A stretch of DNA of 64,000 nucleotides, taken from Sphingomonas lenta (GTDB lineage Bacteria > Pseudomonadota > Alphaproteobacteria > Sphingomonadales > Sphingomonadaceae). Each line of letters opens with the position of its first letter. Positions within the stretch are counted from its first letter, which is position 1. The DNA lies in assembly GCF_002288825.1 (NCBI RefSeq), contig NZ_NSLI01000003.1, positions 806,001 through 870,000 of the forward strand. Reading direction: 5' to 3'. A program made the translations under genes and the position numbers. Below are positions 52,133 through 62,652 of the stretch, one piece after another. The notes below the pieces were generated by a model, which was not told where the DNA came from, ran no database searches, and worked only from the letters and a program-made list of their open reading frames with translations.

Positions 52133-52810
52133 TCACCGCTCCACCAGCCCCTCCGCTGTCAACGTCAGCACCCGGTCCGCCACCGCCGCCGTCGCCTCCG
52201 AGTGCGTCACCAGCACCGCCGCGGCACCCCGCTCGCGCACCGCGTCCGCGAAAAGCGCGAGCACGCGCCCCGCCGTCTCCGGGTCGAGGTTCCCCGTCGG
52301 CTCGTCCGCCAGGATCAGCGCCGGCGAGTGTACCAGCGCCCGCGCGATCGCGACCCGCTGCAGCTCGCCCCCCGACAAATCGCGCGCATAGCCGTCGCCG
52401 CGCCCCGCCAGCCCAACCGCCCCCAGCATCTCCTCCGCTCGGCTAGCCGCCGCCCGCGCATCCGGCCGCACCAGCGCCAGCGGCAGCGCGACGTTCTGCC
52501 GGAGCGTCAGATAGGGTAAAATGTGGAAGGCCTGGAACACGAACCCGATCCGCTCGCGCCGGAGCCGCGTCCGCGCCGCCTCGTCCAACGGCCCGAGCGC
52601 CACGCCTTCCACCAGCACCTCGCCCTCATCGGCATCGTCCAGCCCCGCCAGGATGTTGAGCAGCGTCGACTTGCCCACCCCCGACTCCCCCAGGATCGCG
52701 ACCAGCTCGCCCGCCTCCACGGCGAGGTCGAGCCCGCCGAACAACCGCCGCGCGGGCGGGACTGACTTGGCGAGATCGCGGACGGAGAGGAGGGGGGAGA
52801 GAGCAGGCAT
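52133..52810 (-). CDS. ABC transporter ATP-binding protein, LolD/MacB type
   Basis: 225 aa from ATG 52808-52810 (a longer in-frame form to 52915 adds an unlike-looking 35 residues). Walker A GESGVGKSTLL, Q-loop FVFQAFHILPYLTLRQNVALP, signature LSGGELQRVAIARAL, Walker B ILADEPTGNLD and H-loop VLVTHSE are all present. The QAFHL-type and ALP segments are typical of the LolD/MacB class that powers FtsX-like permeases. First gene of the Att-like operon. Confidence 0.93.
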   Translation of the reverse strand: MPALSPLLSVRDLAKSVPPARRLFGGLDLAVEAGELVAILGESGVGKSTLLNILAGLDDADEGEVLVEGVALGPLDEAARTRLRRERIGFVFQAFHILPYLTLRQNVALPLALVRPDARAAASRAEEMLGAVGLAGRGDGYARDLSGGELQRVAIARALVHSPALILADEPTGNLDPETAGRVLALFADAVRERGAAAVLVTHSEATAAVADRVLTLTAEGLVER

Positions 52811-52929
52811 GTAGAAGTGCTTCCGTAACGCGGAGCGTAGGAAAACGAGCCGACTACTCACGCACCGTATGAACGGGATACATAGCTCGCTGGCCCCATA
52901 TTTCGGCTGTGGCACGCACGAGGGTTGAG

Positions 52930-53154
52930 ATGACCGAACGCGAGCGTCCGTACTTGGTCTGCTACGATTACGGCACGGGTGGTCTGTGGTGGTGGATCAC
53001 CGCGCGCTCGCCAGATGAAATTACCCGCACGTATCGAGACGTCACCGTACTCGACCCGCCGCCCCTTTGGTGGAATGGTGAGCAGGACCGGCTCGCCACC
53101 CACCTGCGAGTTGGCGAAACGAGACCCGGCCTCGACCTGCTCAAGGTGGACTGA
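52930..53154 (+). CDS. Small conserved-looking protein, unknown function
   Basis: 74 aa from ATG 52930 (GTG 52909 would add seven residues). It opens MTERERPYLVCYDYGTGGLW with WWITARSPDEI, and continues RTYRDVTVLDPPPLWW. The YDYGxGGLW start and the PPxW segment give it a real-protein look, and similar short proteins occur in other bacteria, as far as I recall. Compact alpha/beta fold likely. No function assigned. It is divergent from the Att-like operon. Confidence 0.58.
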   Translation: MTERERPYLVCYDYGTGGLWWWITARSPDEITRTYRDVTVLDPPPLWWNGEQDRLATHLRVGETRPGLDLLKVD

Positions 53155-53481
53155 CGGTCAAGCGCCCGACGCTAGTTCGTCCCCGTGCCGGGGAGGAACT
53201 TAGGGCTGTCCTACAAGCCGCGGTTGTGATCCAAGCTGTTCGATGCACGCACGAACCGCCCGCCAGTTTAGCGCCACCAGCGCCGTAGCGGCCGGCCATA
53301 TGCAGTCGCACGACGTGCACGAAAGTTTCACGGCGACGACACGGAATTGCCGAACGGGCGGGAATGTTGCGAAGTTAGCCGAACGGCGGCGGGCGGAAGC
53401 GTACCGGAGGTCGCCCGCATCCTGCACGCTCGTCCCGATTCGCCCGGCGACCCGCGCGTGTCCTTCCGACCCGTCCCACCC

Positions 53482-53580
53482 CCGTCATGCCGGACTTGTT
53501 CCGGCATCCATCGTCGTGCGGGCGATCCCGCCGGAGTGCGCGGACCACGATGGACCCCGGAACAAGTCCGGGGTGACGAC
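53482..53580. repeat. Long imperfect inverted repeat, family B, copy 2
   Basis: Left end CCGTCATGCCGGACTTGTTC with CGGCATCCA, right end TGGACCCCGGAACAAGTCCG with GGGTGACGAC. The ends are inverted relatives of each other, and the layout matches 31711-31810. Confidence 0.83.
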
Positions 53581-53607
53581 AAGGGAACTAGGAAAGTGAC
53601 TATCCCT

Positions 53608-53694
53608 CCCATTCGCGCTGAGCTTGTCGGAGCGCCGTCCTTCTCTCTACCGGTGCAACCGAGAACAGCGCTTCGACGAGCCTAGCGCGAACGG
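53608..53694. repeat. Family A inverted repeat, copy 4
   Basis: Left end ATTCGCGCTGAGCTTGTCGG, right end GCTTCGACGAGCCTAGCGCG and AACGG. It is a diverged copy of 2284-2369 with the same spacing. It ends 20 bp before the lactate-monooxygenase-like gene start. Confidence 0.78.
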
Positions 53695-53713
53695 ACGTGA
53701 GAGGACCCGCCCC

Positions 53714-54874
53714 ATGCCCCATTACGGCGATTACCAGAACCAGATCTACTTCGCCGGCCTTCAGGGCGTGACGCCCAAGCTCCCCGTCGACTACGCCACG
53801 CTCGTCGCCCGCGCGCAGGCCGCGATGCCGCCCCAGGTGCTCGCTTACGTCCAGGGCGGCTGCGGCGACGAGCATACGCAGGACTGGAACGTGCAGGCTT
53901 TCCACCGCTGGGGCATGGTCCCGCGCATGATGGTTGACTGCACGGCCCGCGACCTCTCCGTCGAGCTGTTCGGCCGCCGCTATCCGAGCCCGCTCTTTAT
54001 GGCCCCCATCGGCGTGAACGGTATCTGCACGCAGGACGGACACGGCGACCTCGCCGCCGCCCGCGCGTCGGCCATGACGGGCGTGCCGTTCTGCGCGTCG
54101 ACGCTCTCCAACGATCCGCTCGAGGACGTAGCGAGGGCGTGCGGTGACACGCCCGCTTTTTTCCAGCTCTACACGCCGCGCTCCAGGGAACTCGCCGAGA
54201 GCCTCGTCTCCCGCGCCGAGGCCGCCGGCTACCAGGCGATCGTGGTGACGCTCGACACCTGGGTCACGGGCTGGCGGCCGCGCGATCTGAACGTCGCGAA
54301 CTTCCCCCAGCTCCGCGGCGCGGTGCTCCGGAACTACTTCTCCGACCCGGTCTTCCGGTCGATGCTTCCCACGCCGCCTGAGGAGGATCCGAAGGCCGCG
54401 ATCCTCGCCTGGGCGGGCGTGTTCGGGAAGGTGCTCACCTGGAACGACCTGCCCTGGCTGAAGGGCATGACCAAGCTGCCGATCATCTTGAAGGGCATCT
54501 GCCACCCCGACGACGCCCGCCGTGCGGTCGACGGCGGGGCCGACGCCATCTACTGCTCCAACCATGGCGGCCGCCAGGCGAACGGCGGGATCGCCGCGAT
54601 CGACTGCTTGTCCGCCGTCGTCGAGGCGGCGGGCGACACGCCCGTGCTGTTCGACTCGGGCGTCCGCTCGGGCACTGATGTCGTCAAGGCGGTGGCGCTC
54701 GGCGCGCGCATGGTGGGACTGGGGCGGCCCTACACCTACGGCCTCGCGCTCGACGGCGCGGAGGGCGCCGCACATGTGATCCGCTCCGTGCTCGCCGAGG
54801 CCGACCTGCTCATGGCGGTCAACGGCTATCCGACCATCGCCGACGTGCGTCAGGCGGGAGCGGTGCGCCAGTGA
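53714..54874 (+). CDS. FMN-dependent alpha-hydroxy acid oxidase, lactate 2-monooxygenase-like
   Basis: 386 aa TIM-barrel flavoenzyme. The start MPHYGDYQNQIYFAGLQGVT is typical of the lactate 2-monooxygenase branch; the in-frame extension to 53624 lies in the palindromic repeat and is rejected. Catalytic His-Gly-Gly-Arg segment: YCSNHGGRQANGGIAAID, where RQANGG is characteristic of lactate 2-monooxygenases rather than the RQxDG of oxidases. VTLDTWVTGWRPRDL and GLGRPYTYGLA complete the FMN site. Lactate is likely but unproven. It overlaps the next gene by four bases. Confidence 0.88.
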   Translation: MPHYGDYQNQIYFAGLQGVTPKLPVDYATLVARAQAAMPPQVLAYVQGGCGDEHTQDWNVQAFHRWGMVPRMMVDCTARDLSVELFGRRYPSPLFMAPIGVNGICTQDGHGDLAAARASAMTGVPFCASTLSNDPLEDVARACGDTPAFFQLYTPRSRELAESLVSRAEAAGYQAIVVTLDTWVTGWRPRDLNVANFPQLRGAVLRNYFSDPVFRSMLPTPPEEDPKAAILAWAGVFGKVLTWNDLPWLKGMTKLPIILKGICHPDDARRAVDGGADAIYCSNHGGRQANGGIAAIDCLSAVVEAAGDTPVLFDSGVRSGTDVVKAVALGARMVGLGRPYTYGLALDGAEGAAHVIRSVLAEADLLMAVNGYPTIADVRQAGAVRQ

Positions 54875-55545
54875 CGCCGCGCGAGCTCCTCGGCACTGCG
54901 CGCGTGCCCGGCGGCGAAGAGCTGCGCCTGTTCCGCCGCGGGGCCGACCACATGATCGTGCTCGACCGCAACGAGCTCATGAACAGCCGCATGAGCGGGT
55001 CGGAGGAGGCGCTGGCCACGATGACCTGCGCGCGCCTCCGCGGCCGCGCCGCGCCCAGGCTCCTCATCGGCGGCTACGGCATGGGCTTCACGCTCCGCGC
55101 CGCGCTGGCCGTGCTCGGCCCGAAAGCGCGCGTCATCGTCGCCGAGCTCGTGCCGGAGATCGTCGAGTGGGCGAGGGGGCCCATGGCCGCGCTCACCGCC
55201 GGCTGCCTCGACGACCCGCGCGTGGCGCTGGAGATGGCCGACGTCGCCGACGTGATCGCCGCTGCGCCGGGCGCGTACGACGCGATCCTCTTGGACGTCG
55301 ACAACGGCCCCGACGGCCTGGTGCGCGCCGACAACGACCGCCTCTACTCGCCCGCCGGCCTCGCCGCCGCTTGGCGAGCGCTGACGCCCGGCGGCGTGCT
55401 CGCCGTCTGGTCCGCCGCGCCCGACTCCGCCTTCACGAAGCGCCTCGCCCGCGCCGGCTTCGCGGTCGAGGAGGAGGCGGTCCGCGCCCGCGGCAACGGC
55501 AAAGGCCCGCGCCACGTCATCTGGTTCGCCCGACGACCATCCTGA
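54871..55545 (+). CDS. Spermidine synthase-like SAM-binding protein
   Basis: 224 aa Rossmann-fold protein starting with GTG 54871 (GTGA overlap). LLIGGYGMGFTLRAALAVLG is the SAM-site loop, VIVAELVPEIVEWARG the following acidic segment, and YDAILLDVDNGPDGLV the late motif, all as in the SpeE-like branch. The spermidine-synthase gatekeeping residues are not clear, so it may be a small-molecule methyltransferase or aminopropyltransferase. It pairs with the lactate-monooxygenase-like gene. Confidence 0.8.
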   Translation: MTPRELLGTARVPGGEELRLFRRGADHMIVLDRNELMNSRMSGSEEALATMTCARLRGRAAPRLLIGGYGMGFTLRAALAVLGPKARVIVAELVPEIVEWARGPMAALTAGCLDDPRVALEMADVADVIAAAPGAYDAILLDVDNGPDGLVRADNDRLYSPAGLAAAWRALTPGGVLAVWSAAPDSAFTKRLARAGFAVEEEAVRARGNGKGPRHVIWFARRPS

Positions 55546-55645
55546 CCCGACCGCGCCACGATCCGGCGCAATGAACTAGCGGTGTTCACATCTGAAAGCG
55601 CAACTTTCCGAGCGAGAGATCAGCAAAGCTGTCCCATTTACGTCA

Positions 55646-55674
55646 TTGACCCGGCTCGATAATCCGGCCATTAA
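55646..55674 (+). promoter_or_regulatory. Possible sigma70-type promoter ahead of the protease operon
   Basis: TTGACC (55646-55651), 17-bp spacer, CATTAA (55669-55674), about 40 bp before the start of the secreted 167-aa protein. The -35 is a good match, the -10 a weak one. The region is A/T-rich relative to its surroundings. Confidence 0.35.
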
Positions 55675-55714
55675 CTTCTCTTAACGCTGGGGCGCACGAA
55701 CGCCCGGCATCGGG

Positions 55715-56218
55715 TTGGGGGTCGCTTTGGGGTTGTTGGCGTTGGCCGCATCGGCGGCGTTGGCGGGTTCCGCCCCGGCGATCGCGCCCGCCCAGGGTGC
55801 GTCGCCTGCGCTGATCTGGCGCGACATCGCCCGCCTCAACATCCTCTGCCTCGCCCAGTCGAGCGCCGGCGTCGACCAGGCGGTGCAGGCGCGGCTGTGC
55901 GAGCGCGCGCGCGGCCTCGCGGCGCAGGGTGCGCCCGTGCCGGTGCGCGCCGTCGCGCTCGGCGACCCGGCGGTGCTCGCGCCGGACGCGGTCACCATCC
56001 TGATCCACGCCTCCGTCGAGCCCGGCGCGCGACTGCTCGCGCTGTCGGTGCGCCCGTTCCGCAACTCGGCCGAGCAGACCGCCACGTTGTTCGCCGCCGC
56101 GCCGCGCGCGGTCGACCTGCGCGGCGGCGACGCCGCGACCGACCGCGCGCTCGCCGCCGCGCTCACCGAGACCTTGCCCTGGCGCGCACGTCCCGCCGGC
56201 GCGCGCCCGATCCGTTAA
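55715..56218 (+). CDS. Secreted protein of unknown function, upstream of M10 protease
   Basis: 167 aa from TTG 55715, starting MGVALGLLALAASAALAGSA with a clear signal peptide; other TTG codons just downstream are possible starts. The rest is Ala/Arg-rich with two cysteines (NILCLAQ, LCERARG) and LIHASVEPGARLLALSVRPF. It ends 26 bp before the M10 protease gene on the same strand. A protease inhibitor of the serralysin type is one possibility from position alone, but I see no inhibitor motif. Confidence 0.65.
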   Translation: MGVALGLLALAASAALAGSAPAIAPAQGASPALIWRDIARLNILCLAQSSAGVDQAVQARLCERARGLAAQGAPVPVRAVALGDPAVLAPDAVTILIHASVEPGARLLALSVRPFRNSAEQTATLFAAAPRAVDLRGGDAATDRALAAALTETLPWRARPAGARPIR

Positions 56219-56244
56219 ACCAGTCCACAAAGGGGAGAAGTCGA

Positions 56245-58155
56245 TTGTCCGAATATTATGAGGTAGTTTCCGCTGACGCCGAGCACCTGGCGCTGGAGGG
56301 CTGCACCTGCCCGATCTGCACCGGCGACGTGCTCGTCACGGGCTCCGATGAAGCGTCGCTCGATCCGTCGGCGGGCGGCACCTTCAACGGCAAGCCGATC
56401 TGGACGCCCGAACAGGTCGCCGCGCACCTGAACCGCACGGGCGGCGGCTTCGCCGACGGCTATCGCGACACGGCCAATGTCGGGCGGCAGAACAATATCG
56501 GCGACGACAACAGCGTCATCACCTTCGGCTTCTTCAACACGCAGCAGCAGCTGTTCGACAACGGCTATGTCTACCGGAACGCTTCCGGGCAGCTCGCCGG
56601 CCTGAGCGAGTATTTCAACTTCGCCGCCTTCTCCGACGCGCAGCGCGCCGCGACGCGCGAGGTGATGCAGGCGTGGGACGACGTTGCCGCCGTCAGCTTC
56701 CGCGAAGTCGGCGCCGACGAAGCCGACATGAACTTCGGCAACCTCGCTAGCGCGCCCACCACCCAGGCCTATGCGCGCATCCCGACCGCCGCGCTCGACG
56801 CGACCTTGGGCGGCCAGGTGCGCGAGATCGGCGGCGACAGCTGGATCTCGGCCAGCCAAGCGAGCAACTTCCAGCTCGACGAGGGCGGCTACGGCATGCA
56901 GACGCTGCTGCACGAGGCCGGCCACTCGCTGGGCCTGAGCCATCCGGGCGGCTACAACGCGGCGCCGGGCGTCTCCATCACCTACGCCGCGAACGCCGAA
57001 TACGCGCAGGACACGCGCGCCTACAGCGTCATGTCCTATTTCCAGGGCAACGTGATCGCGGGCGTGCGGCACTTCGACTTCAACATCTCCACCACCGTCT
57101 ATTCGGCGGTGCCGCTGATCCACGACATCGCGGCGATCCAGGCGATCTACGGCGCGGACACCACCACCCGCACCGACGACACGGTGTACGGGTTCAACAG
57201 CACCGCCGGGCGCGACTCCTACGACTTCGCCAAAACGCCCGCGCCGGTCATGGCGATCTGGGACGCGGGCGGCGTCGATACGCTGGACGCGTCGGGCTAC
57301 GCGACCGAGCAGCTCATCGACCTCACGGCCGGCTCGCTCAGCAGCATCGGCGGCGTCACCTACGACACCGCGCCCTCCTTCGAGCAGGTGAACGCCAACC
57401 GCGCCGCCGCAGGGTTCGCGCCCGTCGCGCGGGCGACCTACGACGCGAACATGACGGCGCTGCAGGGGAACGCGTTCGTCGGCCGCCTAACGGATAATGT
57501 CGGCATCGCCTATGGCGTGACGATCGAGAACGCGAAGGGCGGCTCCGGCGTCGACACGATGATCGGCAACGACGTGGCCAACATCCTGGAGGGCGGGGCC
57601 GGCGCCGACAAGCTGAGCGGCCGCGCCGGCGACGACAAGCTCCTCGGCGGCGAGGGCGACGACCAGCTGTTCGGCGACGCGGGCGCGGACCGGCTCGAGG
57701 GCGGCGCGGGCGCCGACCGTCTGAACGGCGGCGACGGCCTGGACCTGATGATCGGCGGCGCGGGCGCGGACCTGTTCGTCGGCGAGATCACCGCGACCAA
57801 GGTGGTCGGCAAGATCGGCGCCGTCTCGGTCGACATGGTCGCCGATTTCGAGGCCGGGCTCGACAAGCTCGACCTGAGCGGCATCGACGCCAACGCGCTG
57901 GTGGACGGCGACCAGGCGTTCAGCTTCATCCGCTCGGCCAACCCTAAGAACGCGGGCGAGCTCGCGCTGCGCTCCTTCGGCAACGTCAACGCGGCCGAGT
58001 CGGTGCTCGGCTTCGACATCGACGGCGTCGACGGCGCCAGCCCCTATGCCGGCCAGGTGACGGTGCTGCTGGGCAATGTCGACGGCGGCGAGCCCGACTT
58101 CGCGCTGGTCCTGTTCGGGACGCGCTCGGTCGCGCTGGACGATCTGCTCCTATAA
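56245..58155 (+). CDS. M10 family serralysin-like RTX metalloprotease
   Basis: 636 aa from TTG 56245 behind AAGGGGAG; the open frame extends to 55897 but overlaps the upstream gene. Zinc motif HEAGHSLGLSHP (His223, His227, His233, Glu224) and Met-turn SVMSYF (Met263) define a metzincin of the M10B type. RTX nonapeptides from about residue 450 (GGAGADKLSG, GGEGDDQLFG, GGAGADRLEG, GGDGLDLMIG) bind calcium, and the C-terminus FGTRSVALDDLLL is a type I secretion-like tail. The N-terminus carries GCTCPICTGD (Cys20, 22, 25), unusual for a secreted protease. No secretion genes are adjacent. Confidence 0.93.
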   Translation: MSEYYEVVSADAEHLALEGCTCPICTGDVLVTGSDEASLDPSAGGTFNGKPIWTPEQVAAHLNRTGGGFADGYRDTANVGRQNNIGDDNSVITFGFFNTQQQLFDNGYVYRNASGQLAGLSEYFNFAAFSDAQRAATREVMQAWDDVAAVSFREVGADEADMNFGNLASAPTTQAYARIPTAALDATLGGQVREIGGDSWISASQASNFQLDEGGYGMQTLLHEAGHSLGLSHPGGYNAAPGVSITYAANAEYAQDTRAYSVMSYFQGNVIAGVRHFDFNISTTVYSAVPLIHDIAAIQAIYGADTTTRTDDTVYGFNSTAGRDSYDFAKTPAPVMAIWDAGGVDTLDASGYATEQLIDLTAGSLSSIGGVTYDTAPSFEQVNANRAAAGFAPVARATYDANMTALQGNAFVGRLTDNVGIAYGVTIENAKGGSGVDTMIGNDVANILEGGAGADKLSGRAGDDKLLGGEGDDQLFGDAGADRLEGGAGADRLNGGDGLDLMIGGAGADLFVGEITATKVVGKIGAVSVDMVADFEAGLDKLDLSGIDANALVDGDQAFSFIRSANPKNAGELALRSFGNVNAAESVLGFDIDGVDGASPYAGQVTVLLGNVDGGEPDFALVLFGTRSVALDDLLL

Positions 58156-58176
58156 AGGCGCGAGCCTCGCGCGACG

Positions 58177-58209
58177 AACGCCCCCGGAGCGCCATGCTCC
58201 GGGGGCGTT
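58177..58209 (+). terminator. Strong intrinsic terminator after the M10 protease gene
   Basis: AACGCCCCCGGAGC (58177-58190) pairs perfectly with GCTCCGGGGGCGTT (58196-58209) over a 5-nt loop, followed by TTT. It lies 22 bp after the protease stop and 6 bp before the convergent SMR gene stop, so it may serve both. Confidence 0.88.
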
Positions 58210-58214
58210 TTCGT

Positions 58215-58538
58215 TCAGGCGGACGAGGTGAGCCGCAGGCCGACCGCGCCGGCCAGGATCAGCGCGATGCAGACGAGCTGGAACGCGCTCAGCCGCTCGC
58301 CGAAGAACATCACGCCCAACGCCGCCGCCGCGACGATGCCCACCCCCGACCAGATGGCGTACACCACGCCCACGGGCAGCACGCGGAGCGCCGGGGCGAG
58401 CACCCAGAAGCACAGCGAGTAGCAGAGGATCGACAGCGATCCCCATCGCCACTTCTCGAACCCGTTCGACAGCTTGAGGAGGAACGTACCCAGTATCTCC
58501 AGCGAGATCGCCAGCGCGACCAGCACCCAGGCCGTCAC
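58215..58538 (-). CDS. SMR family multidrug/guanidinium exporter
   Basis: 107 aa with four membrane helices. The first helix [20 protein letters not shown] has the essential Glu (Glu14 of EmrE) in the context [29 protein letters not shown] and [17 protein letters not shown] are the conserved later helices. The EmrE-type rather than the Gdx-type is likely, but substrate needs testing. It overlaps acs by four bases (the acs stop is 58535-58537). Confidence 0.92.
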   Translation of the reverse strand: MTAWVLVALAISLEILGTFLLKLSNGFEKWRWGSLSILCYSLCFWVLAPALRVLPVGVVYAIWSGVGIVAAAALGVMFFGERLSAFQLVCIALILAGAVGLRLTSSA

Positions 58539-60475
58539 GCCCGCACCCGGTTCGCCACCAGATCGTCCACCACCGCCGGGTCGGCGAGCGTGGAGGTATC
58601 GCCCAGGCCGCCCGTGTCGCCTTCCGCGATCTTGCGAAGAATGCGCCGCATGATCTTGCCGGACCTCGTTTTCGGCAGGGCAGGGGCGAATTGTAGCGCG
58701 TCGAGCGTGGCGATGGGCCCGATCTCGCGCCGTACCCAGGCTCTGAGCTCACCGTGCAGCTCCTCGCTCGGGGATGCGTCGGCGTTGAGCGTCACATAGG
58801 CGTAGATGCCCTGGCCCTTCACGTCATGCGGCATGCCCACCACCGCGGCTTCCGCAACCTGCGCGTGGAGCACAAGCGCGCTCTCCACCTCCGCCGTGCC
58901 CAGCCGATGGCCCGACACGTTGATCACGTCGTCCACGCGGCCCGTGATCCAATAGTACCCGTCCGCGTCGCGCCGGCACCCGTCGCCGGTGAAGTACATG
59001 CCCGGATAGGTGGTGAAGTAGGTCTGGAAGAAGCGCTCGTGGTCGCCCCAGACGGTGCGCATCTGCCCCGGCCAGCTCGCGGCGATGCACAGGTTGCCCG
59101 ACGCCTCGCCCTCCAGCTCGCGCCCGTGCTCGTCCACCAGCACCGGCCGGACGCCCGGCAGCGGCTTGGTCGCCGATCCCGGCTTCAGGTCGGTCGCGCC
59201 GGGCAGGGGAGCGATCATCGCGCCGCCCGTCTCCGTTTGCCACCAGGTGTCGACGATCGGGCAGCGACCCTCGCCCGCGACCTCGTGGTACCAGCGCCAC
59301 GCCTCCGGATTGATCGGCTCGCCCACCGTGCCGAGCAGCCGCAGCGACTTGCGCGACGTGGCCAGCACCGGCTCGTCGCCCTCCTTCATCAGCGCCCTGA
59401 GCGCGGTCGGCGCGGTGAACAGCGTGTGCACCTGGTGCCGGTCCACAACCTGCCAGATGCGCGACGCGTCCGGCCAGTTGGGCAGGCCCTCGTACATCAA
59501 GGTCGTCGCCCCGTTCGCGAGCGGGCCGTAGAGGATGTAGCTGTGCCCCGTGACCCAGCCGATGTCCGCCGCGCACCAGAACACGTCGCCGGGCCGGTAA
59601 TCGAAGCAGAGCGCGTGCGTGTAGCTCGCCCAGAGCAGGTAGCCGGCCGTCGTATGCAGCACGCCCTTGGGCTTGCCCGTCGAGCCGCTGGTGTAGAGGA
59701 TGAACAGCGGATCCTCCGCGTCCATCTCGGCGGGGACGCAATCGTCGTCGGCCTGCAGCAACTCCTGGTGATACCAGCGGTCGCGCGGCCCCATCGGCAC
59801 GTCGGCGCCGGTCGCCTGGACCACCAGCACCGTCTGGAGCGACGGCGCCTTCTCGGCCGCCTGGTCGACGGTGCGCTTCAGCGGGATGCGCTTGCCGCCG
59901 CGCCGGCCCTCGTCGGCGGTGACGACGATCTTGGACCCGCAATCCTCGATCCGCCCCGCCAGCGCGTCCGCCGAGAAGCCGCCGAACACCACCGAATGGA
60001 TCGCCCCCAGCCGCGCGCAGGCCAGCACCGCGAACGCCGCTTCGGGGATCATCGGCATGTAGATCGTGACCCGGTCGCCCTTGGCGACGCCGAGCCGCGC
60101 GAGGACGTTCGCGAACCGGCACACCTCCGCGTGGAGTTCGCGATAGCTGATCCGCCGCGGCTCCTCCGACGGCTCGTCCGGCTCCCAGATGATCGCCGTC
60201 TCGTGCCCTCGCTCCTTCAGGTGCCGGTCGACGCAGTTGTACGCCGCGTTGAGCTTACCGTCGGCGAACCAGCGGACGCGGAAATCGGCTTCGTCGAACG
60301 ACCAGTCGCCCGCCGTCGTCGGCTCGGCGATCCAGTCGAGCCGCTCCCGGGCGCGGGCGAGCCAGAAGCCGTCGGGATCGTCGACCGACTCGCGGTACAG
60401 CCGTTCATACTCGGCGCGGTCGACGCGGGCGCGCTCCGCCCAGTCCTGCGGCACGGGGTAAACGGCTTCTGTCAT
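58535..60475 (-). CDS. acs: Acetyl-CoA synthetase, AMP-forming
   Basis: 646 aa, the usual length. AMP-binding core [57 protein letters not shown] and the acetylatable Lys in [17 protein letters not shown] are all present. It activates acetate and, less efficiently, propionate. It is divergent from pccB, which is the next step for propionyl-CoA, and is followed by the SMR gene. Confidence 0.96.
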   Translation of the reverse strand: MTEAVYPVPQDWAERARVDRAEYERLYRESVDDPDGFWLARARERLDWIAEPTTAGDWSFDEADFRVRWFADGKLNAAYNCVDRHLKERGHETAIIWEPDEPSEEPRRISYRELHAEVCRFANVLARLGVAKGDRVTIYMPMIPEAAFAVLACARLGAIHSVVFGGFSADALAGRIEDCGSKIVVTADEGRRGGKRIPLKRTVDQAAEKAPSLQTVLVVQATGADVPMGPRDRWYHQELLQADDDCVPAEMDAEDPLFILYTSGSTGKPKGVLHTTAGYLLWASYTHALCFDYRPGDVFWCAADIGWVTGHSYILYGPLANGATTLMYEGLPNWPDASRIWQVVDRHQVHTLFTAPTALRALMKEGDEPVLATSRKSLRLLGTVGEPINPEAWRWYHEVAGEGRCPIVDTWWQTETGGAMIAPLPGATDLKPGSATKPLPGVRPVLVDEHGRELEGEASGNLCIAASWPGQMRTVWGDHERFFQTYFTTYPGMYFTGDGCRRDADGYYWITGRVDDVINVSGHRLGTAEVESALVLHAQVAEAAVVGMPHDVKGQGIYAYVTLNADASPSEELHGELRAWVRREIGPIATLDALQFAPALPKTRSGKIMRRILRKIAEGDTGGLGDTSTLADPAVVDDLVANRVRA

Positions 60476-60579
60476 GCGGGCCTCCCTTCGCCGCTTCCTG
60501 CCGGACGGGGGGCGGATTGCGCAAGCCCGCAGCTTGCGCCTACAGGCTTGGGTCAGGTCGTGTAGCGAGGAGAGGGTCG

Positions 60580-62086
<1,507 letters not shown>

Positions 62087-62106
<20 letters not shown>

Positions 62107-62206
62107 CGGCCCACGTCGGCCTGCCTGGGTGCGCTGGCTGGTCATGCTCGGCGTGGTCGCGGCGGTGCTGACACTGTTAATCCGGCTGGCGGATTACCTT
62201 CTGTGA
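62087..62206 (+). CDS. 39-aa single-helix membrane protein
   Basis: ATG 62087 starts inside the last codons of pccB and the ORF ends 10 bp before mce. It reads [20 protein letters not shown], then a hydrophobic helix, then [10 protein letters not shown] basic N-terminus followed by one transmembrane helix is a common microprotein design. The ORF fits exactly between pccB and mce, which supports it, but no homology is claimed. Confidence 0.5.
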
Positions 62207-62216
62207 AGGACGCACG

Positions 62217-62636
62217 ATGAACCTCGGCCGCCTCAACCATGTCGGCGTCGCTACGCCCTCCATCGAGCGCTCGGTCGAGACCTACCGCACGTTGCTCGGC
62301 GCGACTGCGGTCGGCGAGCCGTTCGACTTGCCCGCGCAGGGCGTGCGCGTGTGCTTCGTCGACGCGCCGAACACGCAGGTGGAGCTGATCCAGCCCTTGG
62401 ACGAGAAATCACCGATCGCTGGCTTCCTCGCCAAGAACCCGGCGGGCGGGCAGCACCACCTCTGCTTCGAGGTGCCGGACATCCAAGCCGCCGTCGCCGA
62501 ACTTGAGGAGCGCGGCGCGACCGTGCTGGGCGAACCGCGTATCGGCGCGCATGGGACGCCGATCGTGTTCGTCCACCCGCGCAATTTCGGCGGCGTGCTG
62601 GTGGAGCTGATGGAGGAGCCGAAAGGCGATCATTGA
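62217..62636 (+). CDS. mce: Methylmalonyl-CoA epimerase
   Basis: 139 aa vicinal-oxygen-chelate enzyme that interconverts (S)- and (R)-methylmalonyl-CoA. The metal ligands are in LNHVGVATPSIE (His), GQHHLCFEVPD (His), and GGVLVELME (Glu); VFVHPRNFGGV is conserved. It lies between pccB and the mutase gene, exactly where the pathway needs it. Confidence 0.95.
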   Translation: MNLGRLNHVGVATPSIERSVETYRTLLGATAVGEPFDLPAQGVRVCFVDAPNTQVELIQPLDEKSPIAGFLAKNPAGGQHHLCFEVPDIQAAVAELEERGATVLGEPRIGAHGTPIVFVHPRNFGGVLVELMEEPKGDH

Positions 62637-62652
62637 GCATAGGGGAGGGCGC

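Larger units (their letters stand above)
53155..53713. other. 559-bp repeat-rich intergenic region
   Basis: No credible gene. It holds a family B palindrome at 53482-53580 and a family A palindrome at 53608-53694. TGTCCTACA at about 53207 is the reverse complement of the TGTAGGACA motif seen near 7848 and 12129. Bases 53155-53480 show nothing recognisable. Confidence 0.65.
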
